This document shows, one piece after another, positions 63,069-64,000 of a DNA stretch of 64,000 nucleotides. Location of the stretch: assembly GCA_012274445.1 (NCBI GenBank), contig JAAROD010000090.1:124001-188000 (forward strand), written 5' to 3'. The notes under the pieces are model-generated. The model saw only the letters and a list, made by a program, of their open reading frames with translations. It made no database searches and was not told where the DNA came from. Both the position numbers and the translations under genes were made by a program. Source of the DNA: Sclerotiophoma versabilis (taxonomy: Eukaryota > Ascomycota > Dothideomycetes > Pleosporales > Didymellaceae). The first letter of the stretch is position 1, and each line of letters opens with the position of its first letter.

Positions 63069-64000
63069 ATGGTGCACGTCAACCGCGTTTCCACCGACAG
63101 GGAGATCGAGTCTCTCAGGGCTCAGTACGAGAATATCGACACTATCCCGCTTACTGAGGAAGAAGAGCATGACGACTTCACGGCCACGGTTTATGGCAGC
63201 AAGTATGCTGGCGAGGACCTACCCCGCCATGAAATGCCTGAGCGTGAGATGCCGGCTGCGGTCGCCCACCGCTTGATCAAAGATGACCTCACGCTTGACG
63301 GCACACCGACACTCAACTTAGCGTCCTTTGTTACCACATACATGGAGAAGGAGGCCGAGGAGCTTATGGTGTAAGGATTCCACATATCAACCCATCTTGA
63401 ACGCTTTTTGACCTTCCCGCAGTGATGCCTTCTCCAAGAACTTCATCGACTACGAAGAATACCCTGTCAGCGCTGACATCCAGAACCGTACAAAGAATCT
63501 ACATAACTTGAAAGAAACAATGGCTAAGGAGACACAGGATGCGTGTCTATGATCGCTAGGCTGTTCAATGCCCCGTCCCACGACGAGGCCAACACAATTG
63601 GTACCTCGACCATTGGGTCTTCGGAGGCCATCATGGTGGGTTTGCGTATAGATAAGGATTTATGAATGGGAACTGACATTCCACAGTTGGCTGTGCTTGC
63701 AATGAAGAAGCTCTGGCAGAAGAAGCGCAAGGCCGAGGGCAAGTCGACCGAGAACCCCAACATTGTCATGAACTCGGCTGTGCAGGTTTGCTGGGAGGTT
63801 AGTATTCATGGGAGGCAATGCTTGAGCTGTTCTAATCCTGAATGCAGAAAGCCTGCAGGTACTTCGATGTTGAGGAGAAGTACGTCTACTGTACCAGGGA
63901 CCGCTACGTGATCGACCCCAAGGAGGCCGTAGACCTCGTCGATGAGAATACCATCGGTATTTGCACCATCCTGGGAACCACCTACACCGGCGAGTATGAA
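63069..64000 (+). CDS. Glutamate decarboxylase, 5' part
   Basis: Five exons are visible: 63069-63370, 63423-63487, 63538-63635, 63687-63797 and 63848 to the window edge (introns 50-52 nt), giving 243 codons in frame. The 3' half, with the PLP-binding lysine, lies outside. The start MVHVNRVSTDREIESL is followed by NLASFVTTYMEKEAEELM, FSKNFIDYEEYP, TIGTSTIGSSEAIMLAVLAM and CTILGTTYTGEYE, all landmarks of GAD. The enzyme converts glutamate to GABA and CO2 in the cytosol, feeding the GABA shunt and acid-stress tolerance. The C-terminal calmodulin-binding part cannot be assessed. Confidence 0.93.

Overview
This window is nuclear DNA of a filamentous ascomycete (Pezizomycotina, most likely a Dothideomycete). 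The reasons are about 50% GC, single genes about 2 kb apart with no operons, mostly 46-58 nt GT-AG introns, and typical fungal families: PTH11-like rhodopsin-fold receptors, Zn2Cys6 regulators, a GPI-anchored wall protein and a multidomain GH18 chitinase. I found no rRNA, tRNA, CRISPR array or intact transposon. Exon structures were worked out by hand from frame continuity and splice consensus; each spliced CDS listed stays in frame to its stop, except the two genes cut by the window edges.

Layout. 1-12.7 kb: the 3' end of an F-box/LRR-like gene, a microsatellite-rich gap with a small ORF, then an NRDE2-family gene (-) head-to-head with UTP10 (+), both RNA-processing genes. 12.7-28.6 kb: an outward-facing block with a secreted tandem-PAN/carbohydrate-binding protein, a PTH11-like receptor divergent from an O-methyltransferase, a 2183-residue chitinase with CBM18 and a long Ser/Thr stalk, and an MFS exporter. 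28.6-36 kb: a 3.4 kb gene-free stretch, a Gly/His-rich small protein, a GPI-anchored serine-rich protein and an F-box protein. 36.4-39.6 kb: a FAD monooxygenase, and a protein that joins a ubiquitin-conjugating (E2) fold to an F-box-like motif.

41-47.6 kb: a compact trio of MFS transporter, pyruvate/indolepyruvate-decarboxylase-like ThDP enzyme and Zn2Cys6 regulator. The enzyme and regulator are divergent and the transporter and enzyme converge 48 bp apart, which suggests one metabolic module. 47.9-54.9 kb: a DENND11/DUF4484 protein with a (Gly-Glu)13 tract, 2-isopropylmalate synthase (leuA), and a divergent DUF1989/SDR pair. 54.9-59.1 kb: a 4.3 kb stretch with no convincing gene, ahead of a second Zn2Cys6 regulator (59.2-61.9 kb). 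The window ends inside a glutamate decarboxylase.

The most unusual items are the E2/F-box fusion, the giant chitinase with an unassigned C-terminal module and acidic repeats, the decarboxylase-transporter-regulator trio, the Gly/His-rich protein behind a long empty upstream region, and long introns in both Zn2Cys6 genes in a genome where introns are otherwise about 50 nt.
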